NCBI GenBank assembly: GCA_030695565.1
Contig: JAUYRZ010000097.1
Span: 1 to 44,946 of the forward strand
DNA length: 44,946 bases
Origin: Archangium sp.
GTDB taxonomy: Bacteria > Myxococcota > Myxococcia > Myxococcales > Myxococcaceae
Direction of reading: 5' to 3'
The position numbers and the translations under genes are program-made. How positions within the stretch are numbered: the first letter of the stretch is position 1; each line of letters opens with the position of its first letter. Shown piece by piece: positions 1-7,630 of this stretch. The notes beneath the pieces are model-generated. The model did no database searches. It saw nothing but the letters and a program-made list of their open reading frames with translations, and was not told the origin of the DNA.

Positions 1-1
1 G

Positions 2-1798
2 CGTTGGCGGGTGGCGGGTCTGCAGGTGGGCACCGAGCTCGATGTGAGCCGGCCTTCATCGGGTCTCGCTTCGGAGGCGGCCTACGGCCTGCTGACCCTG
101 GTGCCGCCTGGGGTCGAGGCGAAGATGGCGGCGCTGCCGCGCGATCTGATCGTCTTGCTCGACACCTCGGGTTCGATGTCGGGTTCTCCGCTCGATCAAG
201 CGCGCCGGGTGACCTCGGCGCTCGTCGACTCATTGACGGATCAGGATCAGCTCGAGCTGATCGAGTTCTCGAATTCTCCGCGAAGGTGGAAACGCGGCTC
301 GGTGCAGGCGACCGAGAGCAATCGGCGCGACGCGCAGGCCTGGCTCGCCCGGCTGCGCGCCAGCGGCGGCACCGAGATGAAGAGCGGCATTCTCGAAGCG
401 CTCGCGCCCCTGCGCGCGGAGAGCCAGCGCCAGGTGATCCTGATCACCGACGGGTTGATCGGCTTCGAACATGAGGTGCTCGACGCGATCAGCAAGCGGC
501 TGCCGAAGGGCTCGCGGGTGCACACGGTGGGCGTGGGCAGCGGCGTCAATCGCAGCCTCACCCTGCCGGCGGCGCGTGCAGGCCGGGGCGTGGAGCTGGT
601 GATTGGCCTGGGCGAAGACGCAGAGCCGTTCGTGCAGCGGCTGCTCGCGCGCACCAACGCGCCCCTGCTCACCGACGTGGAGATCAGCGGCAGCGCGGTG
701 CTCGGCGTGTCGCCTGCGCGCATTCCGGATCTGTTCGGGGGCAACCCCGCGCTCGTCTCGCTCAAGCTGCGGCCCGAAGGCGGCGAGGTGATCATCCGCT
801 CCCGCAGCGCAGACGGTGACGTGGAGGATCGCGTGACGGTGCGCCCGACCGCCCATGGTGAAGGCAGCCAGACCGCCGCCACGCTCTACGCCCGCGAAGT
901 GGTGGAGGATCTCGAGCTCGGCGTCGCCACCGGCGGCAACAAGGCGGAGCTGGATCGGGAGATCGAACGTCTCGGCATCGACTTCCAGATCTCCACGCGC
1001 CTGACGTCATGGGTGGCGGTCAGCGCGAAGCAGATGGTCGACCCGCGCGCTCCGCGCCGCACGGAGACCATGCCCCAGGCGCTCCCGTTCGGGATGTCGG
1101 CCGAAGGTGTGGGGCTGCGTGCTGCGACGGCCGCTCCCCTGCAGGCGGCCGTCGGCCGGACCCGCTCGATGGCGGCTCCCGCGCCGATGATGGAGAAGCT
1201 GTCGAAACGCGAGTCGGCCCGCGGCTCGTCCGCGACCGTCGAGGCGCCCGCGGAAGAGCAAGCCGATGCCGAGGGCTCCGCGGAGATGGACGACTCGCTG
1301 TCGACGCTCACCGGTGGCGTCGCCCCTCCTGCCCCCAAGGCCCCTCCGGCGCGCGCGGGGCGCAGCATGCCTTCGAAGAATGCACCCTCTCGCGATGAAG
1401 CGCCCAGGGGTGCAGAGAAGAAGAAGGAGGGCCTGGTCGACTTCGCCAGGCGCCTGCTCAAGCCGCTCACGCAGGGCGAGGCGAAAACGCAGGGTCCGGC
1501 AGCAGCCGCGCCCACCCCGCGGCGGCTCAACGGCAAGGTGCGTCGCCAGGGCAAACGGTTGATCATCGAGATCGACGTGACCTCGGTCATCACCTGGGCC
1601 CCGGGCGGCACGGCTCAGCTCGAGCTGAGCGACGGCACCATCGTCAAGGCGCCGGTGGTGTTGGCCTTGACCACCGCCGAAGGCCAGTACGGCCTGGGGC
1701 TCACCATCACCCTGGTGCTCGAGGTCGACGAACGCACCGGAGAGCCCGCCACCGTGCACCTCAGCAATGGCGGCGAAGTGCTCGAGATCGTGCTCTGA
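2..1798 (+). CDS. VWA domain protein (VIT/VWA type), 5' end outside window
   Basis: The reading frame is open from the first bases of the window, so the true start lies upstream; the GTG at 11 is probably internal. A von Willebrand factor A domain begins about 40 residues after that GTG. It carries the metal-ion-dependent adhesion motif DTSGSMS, a later Thr in GGTEM and an Asp in LITDG. A Ser/Ala/Pro-rich low-complexity linker with Lys/Arg patches follows, then a small C-terminal beta-rich domain. Proteins of this layout usually carry an N-terminal VIT domain, which would lie outside the window. The stop is 10 bp before the sigma factor start, so the two are probably cotranscribed. The VWA call is secure; the cellular role is unknown. 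Confidence 0.85.
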   Translation, partial: RWRVAGLQVGTELDVSRPSSGLASEAAYGLLTLVPPGVEAKMAALPRDLIVLLDTSGSMSGSPLDQARRVTSALVDSLTDQDQLELIEFSNSPRRWKRGSVQATESNRRDAQAWLARLRASGGTEMKSGILEALAPLRAESQRQVILITDGLIGFEHEVLDAISKRLPKGSRVHTVGVGSGVNRSLTLPAARAGRGVELVIGLGEDAEPFVQRLLARTNAPLLTDVEISGSAVLGVSPARIPDLFGGNPALVSLKLRPEGGEVIIRSRSADGDVEDRVTVRPTAHGEGSQTAATLYAREVVEDLELGVATGGNKAELDREIERLGIDFQISTRLTSWVAVSAKQMVDPRAPRRTETMPQALPFGMSAEGVGLRAATAAPLQAAVGRTRSMAAPAPMMEKLSKRESARGSSATVEAPAEEQADAEGSAEMDDSLSTLTGGVAPPAPKAPPARAGRSMPSKNAPSRDEAPRGAEKKKEGLVDFARRLLKPLTQGEAKTQGPAAAAPTPRRLNGKVRRQGKRLIIEIDVTSVITWAPGGTAQLELSDGTIVKAPVVLALTTAEGQYGLGLTITLVLEVDERTGEPATVHLSNGGEVLEIVL

Positions 1799-1808
1799 AG
1801 AGCGCCCG

Positions 1809-2378
1809 ATGAAAGAGGAGCTTCAGACCCTCGGAGCGATGGCCAGCGGCGACGCCCACGCGTTCGCCCGCTGGGCCTCGTCGGTGGAGCAACCCCTGCG
1901 GGGTTCGCTCCGGGCGTTCGCGGCCTCGGTCGATACCGAGGCCGTGTTGCAGGAGACCCTGCTGCGCATCTGGCAGGTCGCGCCGCGTTTCACGCACGAC
2001 GGCAAGCCGAACGCGTTGCTGCGCTTTGCGATGCGCACGGCGCGGAACGTGGCGGTCAGTGAGTGGCGGCGGCAAGGGCGCGCGGATCAGCAGGAAGCGC
2101 TCGAGCAGCACCTGAGCGCTGAGCTCACCATCGCGCCCATCACGCCCGACCCGCACCTGCGCGAGCAGATCGTGAAGTGCCGGGAGAAGTTGCCTGGCAA
2201 ACCTAAAGTCGCCCTCGAGCAACGGCTGGTCTCGGATGGAACCGAAGACGACGGCGTGCTGGCGCAGCGCCTCGGGATGTCGCTCAACACCTTCCTGCAG
2301 AACTTCACGCGCGCGCGGAAGTTCTTGAAGGAGTGCCTCGAGAAGGCCGGCATTCACCTCGACGGGGAGCTGTCATGA
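1809..2378 (+). CDS. RNA polymerase sigma factor, ECF-like (sigma-70 family)
   Basis: A 189-residue protein with the two-domain size of ECF sigma factors. Residues 44-60 (EAVLQETLLRIWQVAPR) look like region 2, with the usual LQETLLRIW core. Residues about 148-178 form a C-terminal helix-turn-helix of region 4 type (LAQRLGMSLNTFLQNFTRAR). I chose the ATG at 1809, 10 bp after the VWA stop, rather than the longer frame that runs back into that gene. It overlaps the next gene by four bases (ATGA), which implies translational coupling. The middle is divergent, so the family call rests mainly on the two helical regions and on size. It probably regulates its own operon, but no binding site was identified. 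Confidence 0.75.
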   Translation: MKEELQTLGAMASGDAHAFARWASSVEQPLRGSLRAFAASVDTEAVLQETLLRIWQVAPRFTHDGKPNALLRFAMRTARNVAVSEWRRQGRADQQEALEQHLSAELTIAPITPDPHLREQIVKCREKLPGKPKVALEQRLVSDGTEDDGVLAQRLGMSLNTFLQNFTRARKFLKECLEKAGIHLDGELS

Positions 2379-2599
2379 CGCCTGAAGACGAGCTGCTGCT
2401 CGAGCAGGTCACCAGCGCGCACCGCGAACGCCACGCCGACGGCAGCATCCGTTCGCACCCGGCGTGGCACGACCTCGACGAAGCAGGCCGCGCCGAAGCC
2501 TTCGAAGCGACGCTTACCTTGCGCAAAATGGAAGCCGCCCTCGACGCCGACGGTCACAGCGCCACCGTGCGAGCCCTGCTCAATCGCCTCCAGAAATGA
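2375..2599 (+). CDS. Small hypothetical protein coupled to the sigma factor
   Basis: A 74-residue soluble, charged protein with no signal peptide or membrane segment. Its ATG overlaps the sigma factor stop (ATGA), so the two are translationally coupled. It is rich in Glu, Arg, His and Ala and likely helical. I do not recognise a family. Its position is where a small anti-sigma or sigma-accessory protein would be expected, but it lacks the membrane helix and zinc motif common to anti-sigma factors, so that role is only a guess. It ends 11 bp before a palindromic repeat that may terminate the operon. Confidence 0.65.
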   Translation: MTPEDELLLEQVTSAHRERHADGSIRSHPAWHDLDEAGRAEAFEATLTLRKMEAALDADGHSATVRALLNRLQK

Positions 2600-2610
2600 C
2601 GAAACGAAGT

Positions 2611-2655
2611 CCCCTCTCCCTTCGGGCCCTTCGGGAGAGGGTCAGGGTGAGGGCC
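2611..2655 (+). repeat. Interspersed palindromic repeat, copy 1
   Basis: CCCTCTCCC at 2612-2620 pairs with GGGAGAGGG at 2633-2641, followed by the tail TCAGGGTGAGGGCC. It lies just after the sigma-factor operon and could act as a terminator hairpin. This is the clearest intergenic copy of a family seen twelve times in the window. Confidence 0.9.
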
Positions 2656-2659
2656 TCAC

Positions 2660-2802
2660 TTCAGTCGAAATGAGTTCCTCCCGGCTGCTGAGTTCAATCG
2701 AAGTGAAGGAACCCGCACAGCCAACCGTGCGCGCTTGCTCGATCAGCGTTGATGGCGCGAATGCTGCGTAACGGCCGTGCAGCTGTTCCCCCTTCACTTC
2801 GA
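2660..2802 (+). promoter_or_regulatory. Three copies of a TCGAARTGA motif upstream of the GlsB-type gene
   Basis: Two direct 14-bp copies, TTCAGTCGAAATGA (2660-2673) and TTCAATCGAAGTGA (2693-2706), lie 33 bp apart, about three helical turns. A third, inverted 9-bp core (TCACTTCGA, 2794-2802) sits 11 bp before the start codon at 2814. The geometry resembles operator sites for a dimeric regulator. The function is inferred from layout only. Confidence 0.4.
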
Positions 2803-2813
2803 GAGAACGACAC

Positions 2814-3092
2814 ATGAACCCTCAATACGGAATCTTCGCCTGGCTGGTCATCGGCGGTCTGGCTGGCTGGGTCGGCAGCATGATCATGAAGACCAACGCG
2901 CGCATGGGCGTGCTGGCGAACATCGCCTTCGGCATGGTGGGCGCGGTGCTCGGTGGGTACATCACGCGCACCTTCTTCAGCGATCACCTGGGCAACAACG
3001 GGCTGGTCGCGAGCTTCGGCGTGGCGCTGCTCGGTTCGTGCATCGTGATCGGACTCATCAAGGCGATCTCGGGCAACCGCAGCTTTGCGTGA
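2814..3092 (+). CDS. GlsB/YeaQ/YmgE family stress-response membrane protein
   Basis: A 92-residue, glycine-rich, three-helix inner-membrane protein. Helix 1 is around residues 7-24 (GIFAWLVIGGLAGWVGSMI). The second follows a short KTNARMG loop (about 32-50) and the third is about 66-85. The pattern, glycine spacing and length match the transglycosylase-associated (GlsB/YeaQ/YmgE) family, which is often induced by stress; the biochemical role of that family is not settled. It is transcribed alone, convergent with the SDR gene. A repeated 9-bp motif upstream may control it. Confidence 0.88.
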   Translation: MNPQYGIFAWLVIGGLAGWVGSMIMKTNARMGVLANIAFGMVGAVLGGYITRTFFSDHLGNNGLVASFGVALLGSCIVIGLIKAISGNRSFA

Positions 3093-3107
3093 GTGAAGGC
3101 GGCCAAC

Positions 3108-3140
3108 GCCCTCTCCCCCCCTCGGGGAGAGGGAGAGGGA
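3108..3140 (+). repeat. Interspersed palindromic repeat, copy 2
   Basis: CCCTCTCCC (3109-3117) and GGGAGAGGG (3125-3133) with a short loop. It lies between the convergent GlsB-type and SDR genes, where it could serve as a terminator in both directions. Confidence 0.85.
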
Positions 3141-3176
3141 GACGGTGGAGTGTGGAGTTCTGGTTTTGATTCGCGC

Positions 3177-3920
3177 TTAGAACTTCGCGCGCCGCATCAC
3201 GAACCGCGGCATCGCCTTGATCGCCGTCATCACCGCTCGCCAGATCGCAGGCGCGTAGACGACCGGAGTGCCCGCATCGATCGCTTCGATCACGGTCTGC
3301 GCGACCTCATCGGGATCTCCCGCGAACGGAGGAATCGGCAGCCCCGCGGTCATCGCGGTCTTCACGAAGCCCGGCTTCACGCACACCGTGGTGAGCCCCT
3401 GGCTGCGGTACCGGTGATCGAGCCCCTCGAGGTACGCCGAGAGCCCCGCCTTCGCAGCGCCGTAGAGCACCACCGGCTTGCGCGCGCGATCTCCTGCGAC
3501 CGAGCTGAACACACACAGCGTGCCCGAGCCGCGCAGGAGCAGCTTCTTGCGCGCTTCCTCGCAGAACACGATGGTGTTCGCGAAGTCGACCGTGAGCATC
3601 TTGTGAGCGAGCACGGGATCCTGCTCGAGCTTCTCTTGCGTCGCGAAGACGGCCGCGGTCACCACGACGGTGTCGAGGCCTTCCAGCGCCTGCTCCACGC
3701 CTTCGAGCGCCGGGCGAAAGCTGTTGGTGTCTTCGAGATCGCACAGCCCCACCGCGACGCGCACACCGGGCGTACCGCGGGCCTCGAGATCCGCCTTGCT
3801 GCGGGCGAGCTCGTCGGCGTCACGGCCCAACAACGCGACCCAATCGCCTCGCTCGACGAAGCGCCGGGCCAGCGCGCGGCCCATGCCGCGGGTACCACCT
3901 AGAATTGCGACTCGACGCAT
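3177..3920 (-). CDS. SDR-family reductase, DprE2-like
   Basis: A 247-residue short-chain dehydrogenase/reductase. The Rossmann glycine motif GGTRGMG is at residues 8-14, the catalytic Ser is at 139/140 in VFSSVAG, and Tyr153 and Lys157 lie in YGAAKAG. The C-terminal stretch (VVYAPAIWRAVMTAIKAMPR) resembles mycobacterial DprE2, which reduces the 2'-keto intermediate to decaprenylphosphoryl-arabinose. The gene starts 15 bp after the DprE1-like gene, the same order as the mycobacterial pair, and this strengthens the assignment. Substrate is inferred: no phosphoribosyl transferase is in the window, so an epimerisation of some other polyprenyl-phosphate sugar is also possible. The ATG at 3920 gives a full-length N terminus. 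Confidence 0.8.
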   Translation of the reverse strand: MRRVAILGGTRGMGRALARRFVERGDWVALLGRDADELARSKADLEARGTPGVRVAVGLCDLEDTNSFRPALEGVEQALEGLDTVVVTAAVFATQEKLEQDPVLAHKMLTVDFANTIVFCEEARKKLLLRGSGTLCVFSSVAGDRARKPVVLYGAAKAGLSAYLEGLDHRYRSQGLTTVCVKPGFVKTAMTAGLPIPPFAGDPDEVAQTVIEAIDAGTPVVYAPAIWRAVMTAIKAMPRFVMRRAKF

Positions 3921-3935
3921 GGTGACTCCTGCCCG

Positions 3936-5246
3936 TCAGTCGCCGAAGAGGCGAACCGACTGAGCGCTCTTGAATCGCTTCTCGGGATCCCACTTCGCGC
4001 GCACTTCCTGGAAGGCAGGCAGGCGCGTCTCCATGGCCTTGAAGTGCTCGGGGCGGGTGAACTGATCTTTGGCCAGGTAGATGCGGCCGCCTTCGCGGAG
4101 CACGTGCTCGTTGAGTGCGTCGATCAGCGCCTGGGTGTCGTCGCGCACCGCGATGTCGAGCGCGATGGAGATGCCCGGCTTGGGGAACGACAGGTACGCA
4201 GGGCTCTCAGGGCCGCAGTCCTTGATGACGCACAAGAAGCTCGCCCCGCCCCGGGCGGAGAGAATCTCCAAGAACCGCCGCGCCGCTTCCGAACCGGCCG
4301 AGTCGGGCAGCACGCACTGGTACTGCGTCAGGCCCCGTTTGCCGTAGCCGCGGTTCCAGTCCTGCACGAAGTCGAGCGGGTAGAAGAAGCGGAAGGGGTC
4401 GACCCGGCCGACCTTCTTCTTCTGCCAGTGCGAGTTGTAGAGCGCGAAGTTGAACGCCTGCACGGTGGGCCGCGAGAGCAGGAACTCGGGCGCGGTGAAC
4501 GGCATGCGGATGTTCGGGAGCTCTTTGGGGAAACGCGCCGGAGCTTCGTGCGCCTGCGCCCAGCGGCCCTTCATCAAGAAGCCGCGACCCAGGCTCTTGC
4601 CGCGCGCGAGGCAGTCGATCCACCCCACCGTCATCGGCCAGTCCTTCGCCGACTGCTTCAAGCACGCGATGTACTCGTCGATGTCGGCGACGCGTTCGCT
4701 CTCCTGAATGAGCCAGGGCGTGGGAATGCGGCGCAGCCCGAACTCGACCTCGAGGATCTGCCCGGTCAGGCCCATGCCCGCGACGGTGGCGAGAAAGAGT
4801 TCGCGCTCGAGATCGGGGCCACACTCCAGCACCCGGCCGTCAGCCACGCGCATCTTGAGCCGCGTGACGTGCGAGCCGAAGCAGCCGTCGACGTGGTGAT
4901 TCTTGCCGTGCACGTCGGCGGCGACCATGCCGCCCAGCGTGACGAACGAGGTCCCCGGCGAGACCGGGGTGAACCAGCCGCGCGGCAGAAAGGTGCGGTT
5001 CATGTCGACCAGCGACAGGCCCGCTTCAGCGCGGAGCACGCCGGTGGCGGCATCGAAGTGAATGATGCGGTTGGCGCGCGTGGTGTTCACCACCACCGGG
5101 CTCGAGGCTGCCGGCAGCGACGAGTCGCCGTAACTGCGCCCCAACCCGCGGAAGAGCACCGGAGGCGCACCGTCGAGGGTCTCCGGTTGGAGCTCCTCGC
5201 CTTCGACGAACTGTCGCCCCCAGCCGCCGATTCGGGTGTTTGCCAT
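3936..5246 (-). CDS. FAD-dependent oxidase, DprE1-like
   Basis: A 436-residue VAO-type flavoprotein. The FAD-binding motif RGLGRSYGD is at 33-41. The signature HGKNHH at 113-118 is the same as in mycobacterial DprE1, where the flavin is attached to a His. The substrate-site Lys equivalent to Lys418 of M. tuberculosis DprE1 is Lys393 in YLAKDQF. The residue aligned with Cys387, the target of benzothiazinone drugs, is Ala362 (SIALDI against NICVDF). DprE1 oxidises C2' of decaprenylphosphoryl-ribose and DprE2 then reduces it. I chose the ATG at 5246 because the longer open frame runs out of phase through the end of the preceding gene. It lies 53 bp downstream of the lipase maturation factor gene. 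Confidence 0.85.
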   Translation of the reverse strand: MANTRIGGWGRQFVEGEELQPETLDGAPPVLFRGLGRSYGDSSLPAASSPVVVNTTRANRIIHFDAATGVLRAEAGLSLVDMNRTFLPRGWFTPVSPGTSFVTLGGMVAADVHGKNHHVDGCFGSHVTRLKMRVADGRVLECGPDLERELFLATVAGMGLTGQILEVEFGLRRIPTPWLIQESERVADIDEYIACLKQSAKDWPMTVGWIDCLARGKSLGRGFLMKGRWAQAHEAPARFPKELPNIRMPFTAPEFLLSRPTVQAFNFALYNSHWQKKKVGRVDPFRFFYPLDFVQDWNRGYGKRGLTQYQCVLPDSAGSEAARRFLEILSARGGASFLCVIKDCGPESPAYLSFPKPGISIALDIAVRDDTQALIDALNEHVLREGGRIYLAKDQFTRPEHFKAMETRLPAFQEVRAKWDPEKRFKSAQSVRLFGD

Positions 5247-5299
5247 CACGAAGCGAGCTGTAGACGAGCCCAGCCCTGACTGCAACGCAGTGAACGGGG

Positions 5300-6688
5300 T
5301 CAGAAGGCGCGCTGGAGCGTCCCATTCGTTCCCAGCATTACGGACGGGCAATACGGGCCGCTCTCCGTGCGGGTCCACCAGACGCCCTGCTCGCGCCAGG
5401 GGGCGAAGCGGTACTCGAAGACGCGCGTGCGCAGGTACCTCGGCGGGGCGTTGGGGAACGGGTTCGTTTCGAGCAGCTTCAACACCGCGGGAGTGTTGGT
5501 GAGCAGGCGTCGTTGCAGCTCGAGCACCCAGGGGTTGCCGGCGCAGGTGCCCAGGGCAGCGAACCACATCTGCCAGTCGAGGCGCGGTTGCCACGGGGCC
5601 ACGAAGGTGGGCCTCCGGGTGACGTCGCCGGGTTTCCAGGGGAACTCATAGGCAAGCCACGTGGCGCCGTCGCTGCTGCCTTCGACGATGATCTCGGCGC
5701 GGCTCTTGGTCATCACCGCGAAGGCGCCGTACGCATTGACGGTGTGGAAGCGGCGAACCACGTCGACCCGTCGTCCTGCGAACATCGCGATGCTCAGCAA
5801 GGTGAAGGTGGCGGCGATGAGCCAGGGCCAACGGGTGACGGCCCTCTCCCCCTCGGGGCCCTCGGGGAGAGGGAGCACGCGGTCATCGAGCAGCGGGATC
5901 GCCAGAACGAAAGTAAGCAGATTGTAGAAGCTGTAATTCCCCGCAGCGAACAGAGCGGCCTGCAGCGCCATCAACCCCATCCCCGAAACGATCCGAACCC
6001 GCCGGGGACCCAGCGCCATCACGGGGACCACCAACTCGAAGGCGAACATCGTCAAACACATCGCCTTCTGAACCCACATCGGCAACGCCGCGATCATCAC
6101 GCTGCTCCACGTCGGCAGAGGCTGCGACCACCAGTGGTAGGTGAGCGCGGTCAAATCTCTCCACGTGGGATCGCCGCTGCTCAACTTCACGATGCCCGAC
6201 TGCAGCGTGACCTTGCACGCGAGCACGATCATCACCCACCGGAACGCGGAATGAGGTTCAGGCTCACTCTCCAGACGTGGACGCAGCCCCGGCGGCGCGA
6301 AGAACGCTGAACAGAACGCGGCCTCGACGAGCAACACGTCCCATTGAAACGCGAGAAACGGGTGACCCAATTGCACCAGCGACAGCCAGCTCGCCCACAA
6401 CACGATGCAGGCGATCCGAGGAGCGACGCCGATCACCAACAACACGCCACTCGAGAACGCGACCGCACACAGCAGGTGCAGCATCACGTCCGACGACGAG
6501 ATCCACAGCAGCGTGGGCACATCGAAGAAGCCCAGGCCCGGAGCCTGCCGCACCGACTCCATGGTGGCGCCTAAGGGGGCGATGCCCTGCATCCCCGCGA
6601 GGCCGGGCAGCTGCCACCAGTAGCTCCCCACGGCGACGAGCGTGGTCAACCCCAGCCCGATGAAGAACAGCCGTCGCGTGCGCCGCAT
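5300..6688 (-). CDS. Lipase maturation factor (LMF) family membrane protein
   Basis: A 462-residue polytopic membrane protein. Family landmarks are FQWDVLLVE (115-123), the segment SGIVKLSSGDPTWRDL (164-179) and AGNYSFYNLLT (249-259). The C-terminal third is soluble and rich in Trp, with the typical DWQMWFAAL segment. In animals LMF1 helps lipases fold in the ER; the bacterial role is not established. It is the first gene of a probable operon with the DprE1/DprE2-like pair. Residues about 271-284 (VLPLPEGPEGERAV) are encoded by a copy of the interspersed palindromic repeat, placed in the loop after a transmembrane helix. Confidence 0.82.
   Translation of the reverse strand: MRRTRRLFFIGLGLTTLVAVGSYWWQLPGLAGMQGIAPLGATMESVRQAPGLGFFDVPTLLWISSSDVMLHLLCAVAFSSGVLLVIGVAPRIACIVLWASWLSLVQLGHPFLAFQWDVLLVEAAFCSAFFAPPGLRPRLESEPEPHSAFRWVMIVLACKVTLQSGIVKLSSGDPTWRDLTALTYHWWSQPLPTWSSVMIAALPMWVQKAMCLTMFAFELVVPVMALGPRRVRIVSGMGLMALQAALFAAGNYSFYNLLTFVLAIPLLDDRVLPLPEGPEGERAVTRWPWLIAATFTLLSIAMFAGRRVDVVRRFHTVNAYGAFAVMTKSRAEIIVEGSSDGATWLAYEFPWKPGDVTRRPTFVAPWQPRLDWQMWFAALGTCAGNPWVLELQRRLLTNTPAVLKLLETNPFPNAPPRYLRTRVFEYRFAPWREQGVWWTRTESGPYCPSVMLGTNGTLQRAF
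5840..5874 (-). repeat. Interspersed palindromic repeat, copy 3, inside the LMF gene
   Basis: CCCTCTCCC (5842-5850) and GGGAGAGGG (5865-5873) are fully within the coding sequence and keep the frame. They encode a Pro/Glu/Gly-rich loop between membrane helices. Confidence 0.85.
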
Positions 6689-6747
6689 TGGGTCGAACGA
6701 TTAGTTCATCTCGGAACTGGGCACGAGCTGGGGGTTACAGTGCAGCC

Positions 6748-7431
6748 ATGTGTGGGCGGTACGTGCTCAAGGCCAGCGCGCTGGATCTCCGGCGGGAGTT
6801 CCGCCTCGACGAGGTGCCGTCGCTCGCTGCCCGCTACAACATCGCGCCGATGCAGGCCGCGCCCATCATCACGGACGCTGCGCCGAAGAAGCTGACCATC
6901 GCGCAGTGGGGGTTGCTGCCGCACTGGGCGAAGAACGCGAAGATCGCCCATCAGCTGATCAACGCGCGGGCTGAAACGCTGCACACCAAAGCCGCCTTCA
7001 AGGCGCTGCTCACCACCCACCGTTGCCTCATTCCGGCGGATGGCTTCTACGAGTGGCGGCATGAAGGCCGCAGCCGGCTGCCGCACTTCGTGCATCGGCC
7101 TGATGGGCACCTGCTGGCGATGGCCGGGTTGTGGAGCCGCTGGCGCTCCCCCGATGGCCTCGACCTCGACACCTTCGTCATCATCACCGCGGGTGCGAAC
7201 GCCGAACTGCAGACCCTGCACGATCGCATGCCCGTGTTTCTGGATGAGGAGGGCCGCCGGCGCTGGTTGTCGGGGCCGACCCGGGACTTCGCTGCTTTGG
7301 ACGAGCTGCTCAAGCCCTGGCACGCGTCACCGCTCGTGGCCACCGAGGTCTCCCAGCACGTGAACTCGGTGCAGGTCGACGACGCGGCGTGTCTCGCGCC
7401 GCCCGCGACCCAGCAACTTCGGCTGATTTAG
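6748..7431 (+). CDS. yedK: SRAP domain protein (YedK/HMCES-like abasic-site sensor)
   Basis: A 227-residue SRAP protein. Cys2, exposed after Met removal, is the residue that crosslinks to abasic sites in single-stranded DNA. Other active-site positions are present: Asn31 in NIAPMQ, Asn72 and Arg74 in NARAET, Glu102 in FYEW and His158 in LHDRMP. The start at 6748 is fixed by the requirement for Cys at position 2 (MCGRYVL). Family proteins shield abasic sites as a stable thiazolidine crosslink during replication. Transcribed alone, divergent from the LMF operon, with 59 bp between the two start codons. Confidence 0.93.
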   Translation: MCGRYVLKASALDLRREFRLDEVPSLAARYNIAPMQAAPIITDAAPKKLTIAQWGLLPHWAKNAKIAHQLINARAETLHTKAAFKALLTTHRCLIPADGFYEWRHEGRSRLPHFVHRPDGHLLAMAGLWSRWRSPDGLDLDTFVIITAGANAELQTLHDRMPVFLDEEGRRRWLSGPTRDFAALDELLKPWHASPLVATEVSQHVNSVQVDDAACLAPPATQQLRLI

Positions 7432-7630
7432 GAAAGAAGCGGCGGCCCCCTCGAGGACCTCGTCAGCCCAGCCCACGCCCATCCTCCTCATTTCAGACAT
7501 TAGAGCAGGTCGCCCGAGAGCCGCCGGCCCTCGCCGATCTCGCGCCGATCGTCGAGCGCGGGCATCACGGGCGCGTGACACAGGGTCGCCAACATTTTTT
7601 GGCCACGTCCCTGTTCCGGAGTATCCCACC
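7432..7630 (+). promoter_or_regulatory. Leader region and ribosome-binding site of the rhodopsin gene
   Basis: This 199-bp gap must hold the promoter for the rhodopsin operon. I see no convincing -35/-10 pair. GGAG at 7618-7621 lies 9 bp before a TTG at 7631 and supports that codon as the start. No other gene is seen here. Confidence 0.5.

Noticed and set aside
4044-5279. 411-codon plus-strand open frame
   Set aside because: Antisense to the DprE1-like gene; no motifs.
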